From NCBI RefSeq assembly GCF_009363055.1, contig NZ_CP045292.1, positions 1,488,001 through 1,552,000 of the forward strand: a DNA stretch of 64,000 nt. The letters run 5' to 3'. Origin of the DNA: Flavobacterium haoranii. Lineage in GTDB: Bacteria > Bacteroidota > Bacteroidia > Flavobacteriales > Flavobacteriaceae. Of this stretch, positions 37,135 through 49,050 are shown in pieces. Both the position numbers and the translations under genes were made by a program. The notes beneath the pieces were generated by a model. It saw only the letters and a list, made by a program, of their open reading frames with translations, was not told the DNA's origin and made no database searches. Numbering within the stretch: the stretch's first letter is position 1; each line of letters begins with the position of its first letter.

Positions 37135-38051
37135 TTAGTTTATAAATTTAACTGTTAAATCAATTTTTAACCGATCGTAAAATTTTCCTTTGTTATCATT
37201 TCCTAAATAGGAATTAAAATTCCAATTTCCCGAATTTCTATACCGAACCCAAGATTCTTCATTTTTTGATTTTCGTATTCTTTCAAAATTGATTGATGGA
37301 GCAGTAAAAGCACCCGCTAGTTTAGGTTTTTTGTATTTTGTATTAATCACTTCTACTCCAACACATATTCCGTTTTCCAAGAATGGAATATTAAAAGCTT
37401 CTACATCAATATTTAAACTATAGGTTTTATTCTTTGGCTCAACAAATATTGGTTTTGAATAAATTTCATTCCCTGGCTTTTTATTTTTAACATCATATTC
37501 ATAAAACTTAATATTAAAATCGGTTATATAATCGACTTTGCAATTCCTACAATCTTTAGTTCCATCTTTTACTTCTTTTAAATCTAGTACCAAAGATTGA
37601 ATTTTCCCTTTTATGCGAGAATTATTTGGAATATAAATGCAATGTTCTGTTCCTAATTGAAATGAGAAATAATTTGTCTCTTCTGCTTTTAAGTTTTCTT
37701 TTATTTTTTTGAAGAAGCGTATTCTAACTTTTCACCCAAAAGAACTATTTCATCTAATTTTTTCTTTGTTTCGGCTAAATAAAATTCTTTTGTTGATACG
37801 ATATCAGAAATTCTAAATTTTTGAATTTTGTAACCAATTGTTGAAAAATATAAAGTATCATTTTCATTACTGAAATCTAATTTAAATTCACCTTTATCAT
37901 TAGTAAAAGTTCCATAAGTTGTTTTCTTAAAAAAAACATTTACAAATTCTAATGGTTGTTTTGTTTCGGAATCATAAACTTTACCTTCTAATGTTTGAGA
38001 TTGTAAAGTTGTAGAAAAGAATAACAAAAAGATGAGTTCCACTTGCTTCAT
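37135..38051 (-). pseudogene. Carboxypeptidase-regulatory-like domain protein, frameshifted
   Basis: The 5' piece (37701-38051) is a signal peptide plus a CarboxypepD_reg-like domain (LEGKVYDSETKQPLEFVNVFF ... GTFTNDKGEFKLDF). The second piece (37135-37593) has no start of its own in the expected place; its frame is open back to 37710 (KIKENLKAEETNYFSFQL, HCIYIPNNSRIKGKI). Restoring one base in the seven-base run 37704-37710 joins them into a 305-residue protein. Proteins with this N-terminal domain in Bacteroidota are often outer-membrane or surface associated. Its stop abuts the ATG of the unknown exported protein, so they form an operon. Confidence 0.75.
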
Positions 38052-38121
38052 TTAACTTATAATTTTAATTCTAAATCAATCTTTATGCAATTGTAAATTT
38101 TACTCTAATGATTTTAATTTT

Positions 38122-39579
38122 CTACACTTTATTCAAAGCGTTCAAAATTTGTTGGTACAATTCTTCTGCTTCAGAAGGTTTTTTAGTTGAAGGTAATACT
38201 AATTCTCCTTTTTCATTGAACAATAAATACCTAGGAATGTAAACACCATTAGGTTCGTTCAATAATTCTTGTAATGATTGCTGAATTTTATCAGAAGCAA
38301 AGAAATGATTTCCTTCTAAATTACTCCCTTTAATATTAGGATACCATTTTTTTATATTTTTTTCACTATCAATATTAATGTAAAGCATTTCAATTTTGTG
38401 TTTCATAAAGAATTCAAACAATTTTTCTGAATATGAAAATTCTTGAAAACATGGACCGCAATAAGAAGCCCATAAATCAACAAAAACTGGCTTTCCTCTA
38501 AAATTCTCTTTAATAAGATTACTTATATTTTCACTTTTAAGATGAGTTTTTATTTCAAACTTTCCATTAATATAATAACCAAAATCAAATGGTTGATATT
38601 TTATAGCTTTTTTGTCATCAATTTTATGCTCAATATAACTTGAGTATTTACTTTTTGGGAATGTTTTTTTGAATTGTAATAATTCTTCTTCTTTAAGTGC
38701 ATCAACTAAAAACAAATAAGCAGCGTAATTTTCTTGATATTTAAGAGGTAGATAATTCAAGTAACTGTCTTGTTCCCATAAATTTGAAATATTGATTTTT
38801 TCGTTTCTTTTAGATTCTTTGTAAATTCTAGCAATGTTACTCAAATTCAATAAAGAAGTTAGTGATGAAAATTTTTCGTATTCTTCTTCATTCGGGTACA
38901 AAAAATCTATGTTTTGATTTAAAATCCACAAAAAATCATCTTCTGTCAATTTTGTTTCTTTATATCGTTCTCTTCTAAAATTATCTTCAATAATCGAATT
39001 AAAATTAAACAAAGCAATTGCTTGTAAATTTAAAATTGAAACTTTATAAATTTCTTCTGTAATCTTGTTTTTATCGTGAAGTTCATTTATTCTATTCAAT
39101 TCTTTATCATATTCTTGCAAACAGAAATTAAACACTTCTTCTTTGGTCTTCGCATTTGTTATAATTGGAGAAAATTTTCTATTTAATAATTGATATTTAT
39201 AAATGGTATCCTGATTTATGGGAATTAAAATAGAACTACTTTTCCCTCCATAATGAATATGGTATTTATTGTTATCGTTTTTTGAAACATTTAGCACTAT
39301 ATTATCATTAGGCTCATATAAAATATTTATACCTGGATTAGCTCTTGAAACTGAAAAATATAAATAACCTGCAGAAATTGTTGCAAAGTTTAAGACAGCA
39401 CTATTATTTTTAGTGTAAATTGTATCAGTATCTTTTTGAAAATAAGCTGGATTTTCATTTATAGATTTAGAAATTAATATTGGAATCGAATCCTGTACAT
39501 TCTCAAACTTTAGTTTAATAGAAACATTTTGAGAAAAACAATACTGAAACAATAAAAAAACAATAAAAAGAACTCTCAT
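38122..39579 (-). CDS. TlpA-like thioredoxin-family lipoprotein/periplasmic protein
   Basis: The 485-residue protein has a signal peptide (residues 1-16), an N-terminal DUF4369-like beta region, a helical middle, and a C-terminal thioredoxin-like domain with VFVDLWASYCGPCFQEF, so the CxxC (CGPC) is near residue 370. It is probably a periplasmic disulfide reductase/oxidase, a type abundant in Bacteroidota. Its partner is unknown. The gene leads the minus-strand accessory block. Confidence 0.85.
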   Translation of the reverse strand: MRVLFIVFLLFQYCFSQNVSIKLKFENVQDSIPILISKSINENPAYFQKDTDTIYTKNNSAVLNFATISAGYLYFSVSRANPGINILYEPNDNIVLNVSKNDNNKYHIHYGGKSSSILIPINQDTIYKYQLLNRKFSPIITNAKTKEEVFNFCLQEYDKELNRINELHDKNKITEEIYKVSILNLQAIALFNFNSIIEDNFRRERYKETKLTEDDFLWILNQNIDFLYPNEEEYEKFSSLTSLLNLSNIARIYKESKRNEKINISNLWEQDSYLNYLPLKYQENYAAYLFLVDALKEEELLQFKKTFPKSKYSSYIEHKIDDKKAIKYQPFDFGYYINGKFEIKTHLKSENISNLIKENFRGKPVFVDLWASYCGPCFQEFSYSEKLFEFFMKHKIEMLYINIDSEKNIKKWYPNIKGSNLEGNHFFASDKIQQSLQELLNEPNGVYIPRYLLFNEKGELVLPSTKKPSEAEELYQQILNALNKV

Positions 39580-39648
39580 GATGAATTATGTATTAAATAC
39601 AACTAACGGTTTTGAGACATAATTATTGTAATTTATTTCGTATATAAA

Positions 39649-40140
39649 TTAAATTTTCACTTCCATAACATAATCATCCATAACATAACCGCGACCAATA
39701 TCTATAACTTCTTCTTTTACGATTTTAAAATCTAATTTATTGTAAAAATGTTGGGCGTTGTTGTACTTGTTTACGTTTAAAAAAATAGCTTTTTGATTTG
39801 CTTTTAGAGCTTCTTCCCTAACCTTTTCAAATAATAATTTTCCTAAACCTATACCTTGTGTTTCGGGTAACACATATATTTTATGAATTTTGGTTTTGTG
39901 CAGTTCGCAATTCAATTCATACGAAACGAATCCTAAATAATCACCCAAATTGTTTTGGACTAAATAAAAAACATGTCCTTTTTCTAATTGCGAAATCAAC
40001 GCTTCTTCAGAATAAAACATAGTGAGCATGTATTCTAATTGTTCTTGACTTAAAATATCTGCATAAGCAACTGGCCAAATTTTTCGTGCTAGTTGCTCGA
40101 TTATAGAAAGAAGATTGGAATTAGCTTTTATTAACTGCAT
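39649..40140 (-). CDS. GNAT family N-acetyltransferase
   Basis: The 163-residue protein has the acetyl-CoA binding motif VLPETQGIGLGKLLFEKV and a C-terminal NAQHFYNKLDFKIVKEE motif typical of GNAT enzymes. The substrate is not predictable. It is followed downstream by about 70 bases to the TlpA-like gene and preceded by an inverted repeat (40148-40222). Confidence 0.88.
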   Translation of the reverse strand: MQLIKANSNLLSIIEQLARKIWPVAYADILSQEQLEYMLTMFYSEEALISQLEKGHVFYLVQNNLGDYLGFVSYELNCELHKTKIHKIYVLPETQGIGLGKLLFEKVREEALKANQKAIFLNVNKYNNAQHFYNKLDFKIVKEEVIDIGRGYVMDDYVMEVKI

Positions 40141-40147
40141 AAAATAA

Positions 40148-40222
40148 TGTCATTCTGAACTCGTTTCAAAATCTATCAAAGATAATTATTCTAAAAGAAA
40201 CTGAAACAAGTTCAGTTTGACA
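40148..40222. repeat. Imperfect inverted repeat between DUF3467 and GNAT genes
   Basis: TGTCATTCTGAACTCGTTTCA (21 bases at 40148-40168) pairs with TGAAACAAGTTCAGTTTGAC at 40202-40222 with three mismatches. It belongs to the class of dispersed TGTCATTCTGAAC-type intergenic palindromes and may terminate the DUF3467 transcript. Confidence 0.6.
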
Positions 40223-40233
40223 AAATAAATTTA

Positions 40234-40560
40234 TTAAGCTTGTCCAGTTGGACCAAAATTTAAAGGAATATTTGGTGCTTCCCCTTCAGAAATTTCACCA
40301 TGTTGTGCTTCAAAACGTTTTACATTTTCAGCTAATGCTTTTAATAAACGTTTCGCATGTTGAGGCGTTAATACAATTCTAGACTTTACCTTAGCTTTAG
40401 GAACTCCTGGCATAATAGCAATAAAATCTAAAACAAACTCGCTATGCGAATGATTAATTATCGCCAAATTAGAATAAATTCCTTCAGCCGTTTTTTCGTC
40501 AAGTTCAATATTAATTTGTCCTTGTGGGTTATTGTTGTTATTGTTATCCATAAGTTTCAA
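40234..40560 (-). CDS. DUF3467 domain protein
   Basis: The 108-residue protein has an Asn-rich start (DNNNNNNPQGQ) and the conserved segment INIELDEKTAEGIYSNLAIINHSHSEFVLDFI, then LTPQHAKRLLKALAENVKRFE. DUF3467 proteins are small and of unknown function; in Bacteroidota they lie next to rpoC. The ATG at 40551 (MDNNNN) is an equally good start. A terminator separates it from rpoC. Confidence 0.88.
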   Translation of the reverse strand: MKLMDNNNNNNPQGQINIELDEKTAEGIYSNLAIINHSHSEFVLDFIAIMPGVPKAKVKSRIVLTPQHAKRLLKALAENVKRFEAQHGEISEGEAPNIPLNFGPTGQA

Positions 40561-40564
40561 AGTT

Positions 40565-40597
40565 AAAAAAACCTAACAGATAACTGTTAGGTTTTTT
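40565..40597 (-). terminator. Rho-independent terminator after rpoC
   Basis: AAAAAACCTAACAG pairs with CTGTTAGGTTTTTT around a 4-base loop, directly after the rpoC stop. It also has terminator symmetry on the plus strand. Confidence 0.92.
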
Positions 40598-40613
40598 ATT
40601 ATTAGACTAAAAA

Positions 40614-43600
40614 TTAGAAATTGAATTCTTCTTTTGTAGCCATTAATTCATTGTATTCTTCTTTCGATCCAACGATTGTATTATCGTAATCTCTCATACC
40701 TGTACCAGCAGGAATTCTGTGACCAACAATAACATTCTCTTTCAATCCTTCTAAGGTATCAATTTTACCAGCAACAGCTGCTTCATTTAATACTTTAGTT
40801 GTTTCCTGGAACGATGCAGCAGAGATGAATGATTTCGTTTGCAACGAAGCTCTTGTAATACCTTGAAGAACTGGAGTTGCAGTTGCAGGAACTACGTCGC
40901 GTGCTACTACTAAGTTTTTATCTTCACGTTTTAACAATGAGTTTTCATCACGTAATTGACGAGGTGTGATAATTTGACCTGCTTTTAGGTTTTGAGAATC
41001 ACCAGCATCTTCAACTACTTTCATTCCGTATAACTTATCATTTTCAACAATAAAGTCAGATGTATGAGCCAATTGATCTTCTAAGAATAGAGTATCTCCT
41101 GGATCTTGAATTCTAACTTTACGCATCATTTGACGAATTACAACTTCAAAGTGCTTATCATTAATTTTTACTCCTTGTAAACGGTAAACCTCTTGAATTT
41201 CGTTTACTAAATACTGTTGTACAGCAGAAGGTCCCATAATTCTTAAGATATCTTCTGGAGTAATTGCTCCATCAGATAACGGCATACCAGCTTTAACGAA
41301 GTCGTTCTCTTGAACTAAAATTTGGTTAGAAAGTTTTACTAAATATTTCTTCACTTCACCAAATCTTGACTCAATTGAAATCTCACGGTTACCTCTCTTG
41401 ATTTTACCAAAAGTTACTACACCATCAATTTCAGAAACAACTGCAGGGTTAGATGGATTACGAGCTTCTAATAACTCGGTAATTCTTGGTAAACCTCCTG
41501 TAATATCTCCCGCTTTCGAAGAACGACGAGGAATCTTAACTAAAATTTTACCAGCTTTAATTTTTTCTCCATCATCAACCATTAAGTGAGAACCTACAGG
41601 TAAGTTGTAAGAACGAATTAATTCTCCATCTTTACCATAAATATGTAATGTAGGAATTAATTTTTTATTACGAGCTTCAGAGATAACTTTCTCTTGGAAA
41701 CCTGTTTGCTCATCAATCTCAACTAAGAAAGATTCACCTTGCTTAATATCTTCATATTCTACTTTACCTGTAAATTCAGAAATGATTACACCATTATATG
41801 GATCCCATTTACAGATTGCAGTTCCTTTTTCAACAACATCTCCGTCTTTTACATAAATGTAAGAACCGTAAGGAATGTTGTGAGTATTTAATAATATACC
41901 AGTTTTAGCATCAAATAATTTTAACTCAGTAGAACGAGAAATCACGATATCTACCTCATTTCCTTCATTATCTTCGCCTTTAACAGTTTTTAATTCTTCA
42001 ATTTCTAAACGACCAGCAAATTTAGTAACAATGCTTGACTCTTCAGATAAACCACCAGCAACCCCTCCAACGTGGAACGTACGAAGTGTTAACTGTGTAC
42101 CTGGCTCACCAATTGATTGTGCTGCAATAACTCCAACTGCTTCACCTTTTTGAGTCATTTTACCTGTTGCTAAGTTTCTACCGTAACATTTAGCACAAAT
42201 ACCTTTTGTAGCCTCACAAGTTAATGGAGAACGCACTTCTACCCTTTCGATAGGAGAATTCTCAATTTTCTTAACAATTGCTTCAGTAATTTCTGTACCA
42301 GCAGGAACTAAAACTTCTGTTGTTAACGGATCGATTACATCATGTAAAGCAACACGTCCTAAAATTCTTTCTCCTAACGATTCAACAACTTCTTCATTTT
42401 TCTTAAGAGCTGTTACTTCGATTCCTCTTAATGTACCACAATCAACTGAATTAACAATAACATCTTGAGATACATCATGTAACCTTCTTGTTAAGTAACC
42501 AGCATCGGCAGTTTTAAGAGCCGTATCGGCAAGACCTTTACGAGCACCGTGTGTAGAAATAAAGTATTCTAAAATTGATAATCCTTCTTTAAAGTTAGAT
42601 AAGATCGGGTTTTCAATAATTTCTCCACCAGCTGCAGTTGATTTTTTAGGCTTAGCCATCAAACCACGCATACCTGTTAACTGACGAATCTGTTCTTTTG
42701 ATCCCCTCGCTCCAGAATCTAACATCATGAATACTGAGTTAAATCCTTGTTGATCTTCTCTAATGTTCTTCATTGCTAATTCAGTCAATAAAGCATTTGT
42801 TGAAGTCCAAACGTCGATAACTTGGTTATAACGCTCATTATTTGTAATAAGCCCCATGTTATAGTTCATAGTAATACCTTCTACTTGCTCATTTGCATCA
42901 GCAATTAACTGACCTTTTTGATCAGGAATTTTAATATCACCTAATGAGAATGAAAGTCCACCTTGGAAAGCGAAACGGTATCCCATATTTTTAATATCAT
43001 CTAAGAATGCAGCTGTCGTAGGAACATCAGTTACTCCTAAAATTTTACCAATAATATCACGTAAAGATTTTTTAGTCAATACTTCATTGATATAACCAGC
43101 TGCTTCAGGAACTACTTCATTAAATAATACTCTACCTGCAGTTGTTTGGATAATTTTATAAACCAACTCACCGTTTTCGTTAAAATCTTTAGCTCTTACT
43201 TTTACGCGAGCATTTAAATCTAAACGACCTTCATTTATAGCAATATGAACCTCTTCAACTGAATAGAAAGTTTGTCCTTCTCCTTTAATTTTCATATCTG
43301 GAGTAGATAAACGTTCTTTTGTCATATAATATAAACCAAGAACCATGTCTTGAGAAGGTACTGTAATAGGAGCACCATTTGCAGGGTTCAAGATATTATG
43401 AGAGCCTAGCATTAATAACTGAGCTTCTAAAATAGCTTCAGGTCCTAATGGTAAGTGAACCGCCATCTGGTCACCATCGAAATCGGCGTTGAAAGCCGTA
43501 CAAGTCAATGGGTGTAACTGGATTGCTTTTCCTTCAATTAATTTTGGCTGGAACGCTTGAATACCTAAACGGTGAAGCGTAGGAGCACGGTTTAGTAATA

Positions 43601-44912
43601 CTGGATGTCCTTTAATTACATTTTCTAAGATATCCCATACTACTGGTTCTTTTTTATCGATAATTTTCTTAGCCGATTTAACTGTTTTTACAATACCTCT
43701 TTCAATTAATTTACGAATAACGAATGGTTTGTAAAGTTCAGCAGCCATATCTTTTGGTAAACCACACTCATACATTTTTAATTCTGGTCCTACAACAATT
43801 ACAGAACGAGCAGAATAATCAACACGTTTACCTAATAAGTTTTGACGGAAACGACCTTGTTTTCCTTTTAATGAATCAGATAAAGATTTTAATGGACGGT
43901 TTGATTCTGTTTTAACAGCAGAAGCTTTTCTAGTGTTATCAAACAATGAATCCACTGCCTCTTGTAACATACGTTTTTCATTACGTAAAATTACTTCAGG
44001 AGCTTTAATTTCCATTAATCTTTTTAAACGATTGTTACGAATGATAACTCTTCTATATAAATCATTTAAATCTGATGTTGCAAAACGACCACCATCTAGT
44101 GGAACTAATGGACGTAATTCAGGTGGAATAACCGGAACTACTTTTAAAATCATCCATTCTGGACGGTTTTCTCTATTTTCATTAGCTTCACGGAAAGACT
44201 CAACAACTTGTAATCTTTTTAAAGCTTCTGTTTTACGTTGCTTGGATGTTTCATTGTTAGCAGCGTGACGTAATTGATATGATAATTGATCAAGATCAGT
44301 ACGTGCTAATAAATCCATAATACACTCTGCACCCATCTTAGCGATGAATTTGTTCGGATCTGTATCATCTAAATATTGGTTCTCCATAGGAAGCGTATCT
44401 AAAATATTTAAATATTCTTCTTCTGTTAAGAAATCCATTGCATTTAATGTATCTCCTTCTGGATTTTTAGCAATACCTGGTTGAATTACTACGTATCTTT
44501 CGTAGTAAATAATCATATCTAATTTCTTAGAAGGTAATCCTAAAAGGTATCCAATTTTGTTTGGAAGTGAACGGAAATACCAAATGTGTGCGATAGGCAC
44601 CACTAAATTAATATGTCCAACACGGTCTCTACGAACTTTTTTCTCCGTTACTTCAACACCACATCGGTCACATACAATTCCTTTATAACGAATTCTTTTG
44701 TACTTACCACAAGCACACTCATAATCTTTAACAGGACCGAAAATACGCTCACAGAAAAGACCATCACGCTCAGGTTTGTGAGTACGATAGTTAATCGTTT
44801 CAGGTTTTAAAACTTCCCCTCTAGATTCTGCTAAAATAGACTCGGGAGATGCTAAACCTATCGTAATTCTATTGAATCTTTTAATGGTATTTTTATCTTT
44901 TAATCTTGTCAT
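40614..44912 (-). CDS. rpoC: DNA-directed RNA polymerase subunit beta'
   Basis: The 1432-residue protein carries the N-terminal zinc finger [20 protein letters not shown] (near residue 68), the active-site [12 protein letters not shown] aspartates near residue 475, and a second zinc-binding site [13 protein letters not shown] around residue 900. It is the catalytic beta' subunit of RNA polymerase. It is somewhat longer than the E. coli subunit (1407). It follows rpoB after about 80 bases and ends the rplKAJL-rpoBC transcript at a strong terminator. All motifs are intact. Confidence 0.98.
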   Translation of the reverse strand: MTRLKDKNTIKRFNRITIGLASPESILAESRGEVLKPETINYRTHKPERDGLFCERIFGPVKDYECACGKYKRIRYKGIVCDRCGVEVTEKKVRRDRVGHINLVVPIAHIWYFRSLPNKIGYLLGLPSKKLDMIIYYERYVVIQPGIAKNPEGDTLNAMDFLTEEEYLNILDTLPMENQYLDDTDPNKFIAKMGAECIMDLLARTDLDQLSYQLRHAANNETSKQRKTEALKRLQVVESFREANENRENRPEWMILKVVPVIPPELRPLVPLDGGRFATSDLNDLYRRVIIRNNRLKRLMEIKAPEVILRNEKRMLQEAVDSLFDNTRKASAVKTESNRPLKSLSDSLKGKQGRFRQNLLGKRVDYSARSVIVVGPELKMYECGLPKDMAAELYKPFVIRKLIERGIVKTVKSAKKIIDKKEPVVWDILENVIKGHPVLLNRAPTLHRLGIQAFQPKLIEGKAIQLHPLTCTAFNADFDGDQMAVHLPLGPEAILEAQLLMLGSHNILNPANGAPITVPSQDMVLGLYYMTKERLSTPDMKIKGEGQTFYSVEEVHIAINEGRLDLNARVKVRAKDFNENGELVYKIIQTTAGRVLFNEVVPEAAGYINEVLTKKSLRDIIGKILGVTDVPTTAAFLDDIKNMGYRFAFQGGLSFSLGDIKIPDQKGQLIADANEQVEGITMNYNMGLITNNERYNQVIDVWTSTNALLTELAMKNIREDQQGFNSVFMMLDSGARGSKEQIRQLTGMRGLMAKPKKSTAAGGEIIENPILSNFKEGLSILEYFISTHGARKGLADTALKTADAGYLTRRLHDVSQDVIVNSVDCGTLRGIEVTALKKNEEVVESLGERILGRVALHDVIDPLTTEVLVPAGTEITEAIVKKIENSPIERVEVRSPLTCEATKGICAKCYGRNLATGKMTQKGEAVGVIAAQSIGEPGTQLTLRTFHVGGVAGGLSEESSIVTKFAGRLEIEELKTVKGEDNEGNEVDIVISRSTELKLFDAKTGILLNTHNIPYGSYIYVKDGDVVEKGTAICKWDPYNGVIISEFTGKVEYEDIKQGESFLVEIDEQTGFQEKVISEARNKKLIPTLHIYGKDGELIRSYNLPVGSHLMVDDGEKIKAGKILVKIPRRSSKAGDITGGLPRITELLEARNPSNPAVVSEIDGVVTFGKIKRGNREISIESRFGEVKKYLVKLSNQILVQENDFVKAGMPLSDGAITPEDILRIMGPSAVQQYLVNEIQEVYRLQGVKINDKHFEVVIRQMMRKVRIQDPGDTLFLEDQLAHTSDFIVENDKLYGMKVVEDAGDSQNLKAGQIITPRQLRDENSLLKREDKNLVVARDVVPATATPVLQGITRASLQTKSFISAASFQETTKVLNEAAVAGKIDTLEGLKENVIVGHRIPAGTGMRDYDNTIVGSKEEYNELMATKEEFNF

Positions 44913-44922
44913 TTTCTTTTAG

Positions 44923-44980
44923 TTTAAAGTTTCAAGTTTAAGGTTTCAAGTTCAAGGTTTAAGATTTTTCCTAAACCTTG
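44923..44980. repeat. Short AAGTTTCAAGTTTAAGG-type direct repeats and hairpin between rpoB and rpoC
   Basis: Related units AGTTTAAAGTTTCAAG, TTTAAGGTTTCAAG and TTCAAGGTTTAAG occur in tandem, and CAAGGTTTA at 44953-44961 pairs with TAAACCTTG at 44972-44980. The hairpin lies in the intercistronic space of the polymerase operon and could set message processing. Confidence 0.5.
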
Positions 44981-44994
44981 ACTTTCAACTAAAA

Positions 44995-47900
44995 CTATTC
45001 TTCTAATCTGATGTCTAAACCTAGACCTTTTAATTCATGCATTAATACATTGAATGACTCAGGTAATCCTGGTTCTGGCATTGGTTCACCTTTTACGATT
45101 GACTCGTAAGTTTTAGCTCTACCAATTACGTCATCAGATTTAACCGTTAAGATCTCTCTCAAGGTACTTGAAGCACCATAAGCTTCAAGAGCCCAAACCT
45201 CCATCTCTCCAAAACGCTGACCTCCGAATTGAGCTTTACCTCCTAATGGTTGTTGCGTAATTAAAGAGTAAGGTCCGATAGAACGTGCGTGCATCTTATC
45301 ATCAACCATGTGACCTAATTTCAACATGTAAATTACACCCACAGTTGCTGGCTGATGGAAACGCTCTCCAGTTCCACCATCATATAAATAAGTATGACCG
45401 AATCTTGGAATACCAGCTTCATCAGTTAAAGCATTGATTTCATCTAATGTAGCACCATCAAAGATTGGAGTTGCAAACTTTTTACCAAGTTTTAAACCTG
45501 CCCAACCTAAAACAGTTTCATAAATCTGACCAATGTTCATACGAGAAGGTACCCCTAGTGGATTCAATACGATATCTACTGGTGTTCCGTCTTCTAAGAA
45601 AGGCATATCTTCTTGACGAACAATTTTCGCAACAATACCTTTATTACCGTGACGTCCCGCCATTTTATCTCCTACTTTAAGTTTACGTTTTTTAGCAATG
45701 TAAACTTTAGCAAGTTTTAAGATTCCAGATGGTAACTCATCTCCTACAGTGATGGTGAATTTTTCTCTTCTTAACCATCCTTGTAAGTCGTTTAACTTGA
45801 TTTTATAGTTATGAACAAGTTCGTTGATTAATTTATTTGTATGCTCATCAGTAGTCCATTGACCTTTTGTTAAGTGAGCAAAATCATCAACTGCTTGTAA
45901 CATCTTTTTAGTGAATTTTTTACCTTTTGGTAATACTTCTTCACCTAAATCATTGATAACACCTTGAGAAGTTTTTCCGTCAACGATGATAAATAATTTT
46001 TCAATTAATTTATCTTTTAATTCGTTGTATTTAACGTCAAACTCCATTTCTAGTTTATCAACGTCTTCTTTATCTTTAGAACGTTTACGTTTATCTTTTA
46101 CAGCTTTAGCAAATAATTTTTTGTCTAAAACTACACCGCTTAATGATGGAGAAGCTTTTAATGAAGCATCTTTAACATCACCAGCTTTGTCACCAAAGAT
46201 TGCACGAAGTAATTTTTCTTCTGGTGTTGGATCAGACTCTCCTTTTGGAGTAATCTTACCAATTAAGATATCACCAGGTTTTACTTCAGCACCGATACGA
46301 ATCATACCGTTTTCATCTAAGTCTTTAGTAGCCTCTTCAGAAACGTTAGGAATATCGTTAGTTAACTCTTCGTTACCTAATTTTGTATCACGTACTTCTA
46401 ATGAATAATCATCAATGTGAATTGATGTAAAAATATCATCACGAACAACTTTTTCAGAAATTACAATTGCATCCTCGAAGTTATATCCTTTCCAAGGCAT
46501 GAAGGCAACTTGTAAGTTTCTACCTAAAGCTAATTCTCCGTTTTGAGTTGCATAACCTTCACAAAGAACTTGGCCTTTAACAACTCTATCACCTCTTCTT
46601 ACGATTGGTTTTAAGTTGATAGAAGTACTTTGGTTGGTTTTTCTGAATTTAATTAAGAAATAAGTTTTATCGTCTTCGTCAAAACTTACCATTCTTTCTT
46701 CTTCAGTTCTATCGTATTTAATAGTTACTTTTTCAGCATCTACATAAGTTACAACTCCATCCCCTTCAGCGTTAATTAAAACTCTTGAATCTGAAGCAAC
46801 TTGTCTTTCTAATCCAGTTCCAACAATTGGAGCTTGAGGACGTAATAAAGGAACCGCTTGACGCATCATGTTTGATCCCATCAACGCACGGTTCGCATCA
46901 TCATGCTCTAAGAACGGAATTAATGAAGCCGAGATTGAAGCAATTTGGTTTGGTGCAACGTCAGTATAATGAACTGTATTTGGTTCTACAACTGGGAAAT
47001 CACCTTCTTCACGAGCAATTACTCTTTCAGCAGTGATTTGACCTTCAGTAGTCATTTCAATGTTAGCCTGAGCGATTAATTTACCTTCTTCTTCTTCAGC
47101 ACTTAAATAAATTGGATCGTTTTTAAGATCTACAACACCGTTTTCAACTTTACGATAAGGAGTTTCGATGAATCCCATTCCGTTTACTTTTGCATAAACC
47201 CCTAAAGATGAAATCAAACCAATGTTTGGTCCCTCTGGAGTTTCAATTGGACATAAACGTCCGTAGTGCGTATAGTGAACGTCACGTACCTCGAAACCAG
47301 CTCTTTCTCTAGATAAACCTCCAGGTCCTAAAGCAGATAAACGACGTTTGTGAGTAATCTCTGCTAATGGATTCGTTTGGTCCATAAATTGAGATAACTG
47401 GTTTGTACCAAAGAATGAATTGATAACTGATGATAATGTTTTAGCATTAATCAAGTCGATTGGTGTAAACACCTCATTATCACGAACGTTCATTCTCTCA
47501 CGAATAGTTCTTGCCATACGTGCTAAACCAACACCAAACTGAGCTGATAATTGCTCACCTACTGTTCTTACACGACGGTTTGATAAGTGGTCGATATCAT
47601 CAATCTCAGCTTTTGAATTGATTAACTCAATTAAATACTTAACGATAGTAATAATATCTTCCTTAGTTAATACTTGTTTATCCATTGGGATATCTAAGCC
47701 TAACTTTTTATTCATTCTGTAACGTCCTACATCACCTAAATTATAACGTTGATCAGAGAAGAATAATTTATCAATTATTCCTCTTGCTGTCTCCTCATCA
47801 GGTGGTTCAGCATTACGTAATTGTCTATATATATGCTCAACAGCTTCTTTTTCAGAGTTTGTTGGGTCTTTTTGTAATGTATTGTGAATAATTGTGTAAT

Positions 47901-48810
47901 CAGCTGCATGATTATCTTCCTTGTGTAATAAGATAGCTTTTACATCTGCTTCAATAATTTCCTCTACATTGTCTTTATCTAAAATTGTATCACGATCTAA
48001 GATAATTTCGTTACGCTCGATAGATACAACTTCTCCTGTATCCTCATCAACGAAATCTTCATGCCAAGTATTTAAAACACGAGCAGCTAACTTACGACCG
48101 ATATATTTTTTAATTCCTGATTTAGAAACTTTGATTTCCTCAGCAAGGTCAAAAATTTCTAAGATATCTTTATCACGTTCAAAACCAATTGCACGGAATA
48201 AAGTAGTTACAGGTAATTTTTTCTTTCTATCAATATAAGCATACATTACGCTATTGATATCTGTTGCGAATTCAATCCAAGATCCTTTAAAAGGAATAAT
48301 TCTTGCAGAATACAACTTAGTACCATTAGCATGGAAAGACTGTCCAAAGAATACACCTGGAGATCTGTGTAACTGAGAAACTACCACACGCTCAGCACCA
48401 TTGATAACGAATGTACCACTTGGCGTCATGTAAGGTATTGTTCCTAAATATACATCTTGAACAATAGTTTCGAAATCTTCGTGCTCTGGATCAGTACAGT
48501 ATAATTTTAAACGTGCTTTAAGAGGCACACTGTAAGTTAAACCTCTATCGATACACTCTTCAATAGTATAACGAGGTGGGTCGATAAAATAATCAAGAAA
48601 CTCTAATACGAATTGATTTCTTGTGTCTGTGATTGGAAAATTTTCCATGAAGGTATTATAAAGACCTTCATTGCTTCTTTCATCCGATTTCGTTTCCAAC
48701 TGGAAGAAGTCTCTAAACGATTTAATCTGAATATCAAGAAAATCCGGATAATTCGGAATGTTCTTTGTTGAAGCAAAATTGATTCTTTCAGTCTGATTAG
48801 CAATCATCAA
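44995..48810 (-). CDS. rpoB: DNA-directed RNA polymerase subunit beta
   Basis: The 1271-residue beta subunit starts [14 protein letters not shown] and has the rifampicin region [20 protein letters not shown] followed by [11 protein letters not shown]. The usual resistance positions (Asp of MDQ, His of THKRR, Ser of LSALG) hold wild-type residues. The conserved [12 protein letters not shown] near residue 1060 and the C-terminal [24 protein letters not shown] region are present. It lies between the rplL hairpin and rpoC. Length is slightly shorter than E. coli (1342), normal for Bacteroidota. Confidence 0.98.
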   Translation of the reverse strand: MMIANQTERINFASTKNIPNYPDFLDIQIKSFRDFFQLETKSDERSNEGLYNTFMENFPITDTRNQFVLEFLDYFIDPPRYTIEECIDRGLTYSVPLKARLKLYCTDPEHEDFETIVQDVYLGTIPYMTPSGTFVINGAERVVVSQLHRSPGVFFGQSFHANGTKLYSARIIPFKGSWIEFATDINSVMYAYIDRKKKLPVTTLFRAIGFERDKDILEIFDLAEEIKVSKSGIKKYIGRKLAARVLNTWHEDFVDEDTGEVVSIERNEIILDRDTILDKDNVEEIIEADVKAILLHKEDNHAADYTIIHNTLQKDPTNSEKEAVEHIYRQLRNAEPPDEETARGIIDKLFFSDQRYNLGDVGRYRMNKKLGLDIPMDKQVLTKEDIITIVKYLIELINSKAEIDDIDHLSNRRVRTVGEQLSAQFGVGLARMARTIRERMNVRDNEVFTPIDLINAKTLSSVINSFFGTNQLSQFMDQTNPLAEITHKRRLSALGPGGLSRERAGFEVRDVHYTHYGRLCPIETPEGPNIGLISSLGVYAKVNGMGFIETPYRKVENGVVDLKNDPIYLSAEEEEGKLIAQANIEMTTEGQITAERVIAREEGDFPVVEPNTVHYTDVAPNQIASISASLIPFLEHDDANRALMGSNMMRQAVPLLRPQAPIVGTGLERQVASDSRVLINAEGDGVVTYVDAEKVTIKYDRTEEERMVSFDEDDKTYFLIKFRKTNQSTSINLKPIVRRGDRVVKGQVLCEGYATQNGELALGRNLQVAFMPWKGYNFEDAIVISEKVVRDDIFTSIHIDDYSLEVRDTKLGNEELTNDIPNVSEEATKDLDENGMIRIGAEVKPGDILIGKITPKGESDPTPEEKLLRAIFGDKAGDVKDASLKASPSLSGVVLDKKLFAKAVKDKRKRSKDKEDVDKLEMEFDVKYNELKDKLIEKLFIIVDGKTSQGVINDLGEEVLPKGKKFTKKMLQAVDDFAHLTKGQWTTDEHTNKLINELVHNYKIKLNDLQGWLRREKFTITVGDELPSGILKLAKVYIAKKRKLKVGDKMAGRHGNKGIVAKIVRQEDMPFLEDGTPVDIVLNPLGVPSRMNIGQIYETVLGWAGLKLGKKFATPIFDGATLDEINALTDEAGIPRFGHTYLYDGGTGERFHQPATVGVIYMLKLGHMVDDKMHARSIGPYSLITQQPLGGKAQFGGQRFGEMEVWALEAYGASSTLREILTVKSDDVIGRAKTYESIVKGEPMPEPGLPESFNVLMHELKGLGLDIRLEE

Positions 48811-48991
48811 TGGACAATTTTTTGATTTAAAAAAAGTAATTTTGTGTTTAAAAACACTAATTTATTTATACTTCCTTTTATACATAATCAATACATCTTT
48901 AAAAATAAACCAGGAAAGTTAGTTTATTTTCTTTCTTCGTATTGACTACTTTTTTTGTATTTAAAATACGATATTTTTATATATGCAAAAT

Positions 48992-49028
48992 GGTTTAGGC
49001 CTTTGGGAAAGATTCCCAAGGCCTAAAC
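48992..49028 (-). promoter_or_regulatory. Long hairpin between rplL and rpoB
   Basis: GGTTTAGGCCTTTGGGA (48992-49008) pairs with TCCCAAGGCCTAAACC (49013-49028) with one bulged base. On the coding (minus) strand no long T-tract follows, so it is more likely a partial terminator or an RNA-processing hairpin that lowers rpoBC output relative to ribosomal proteins than a full terminator. Confidence 0.7.
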
Positions 49029-49050
49029 CTAGCTTTTTGCTTTGTTTAGC

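Noticed and set aside
43724..47891. Many plus-strand ORFs inside rpoC and rpoB
   Set aside because: They are antisense shadows of highly conserved genes with no family match or gene-like context.
44995..48810. Rifampicin-resistance substitutions in rpoB
   Set aside because: The residues in the resistance-determining region that can be aligned are wild type.
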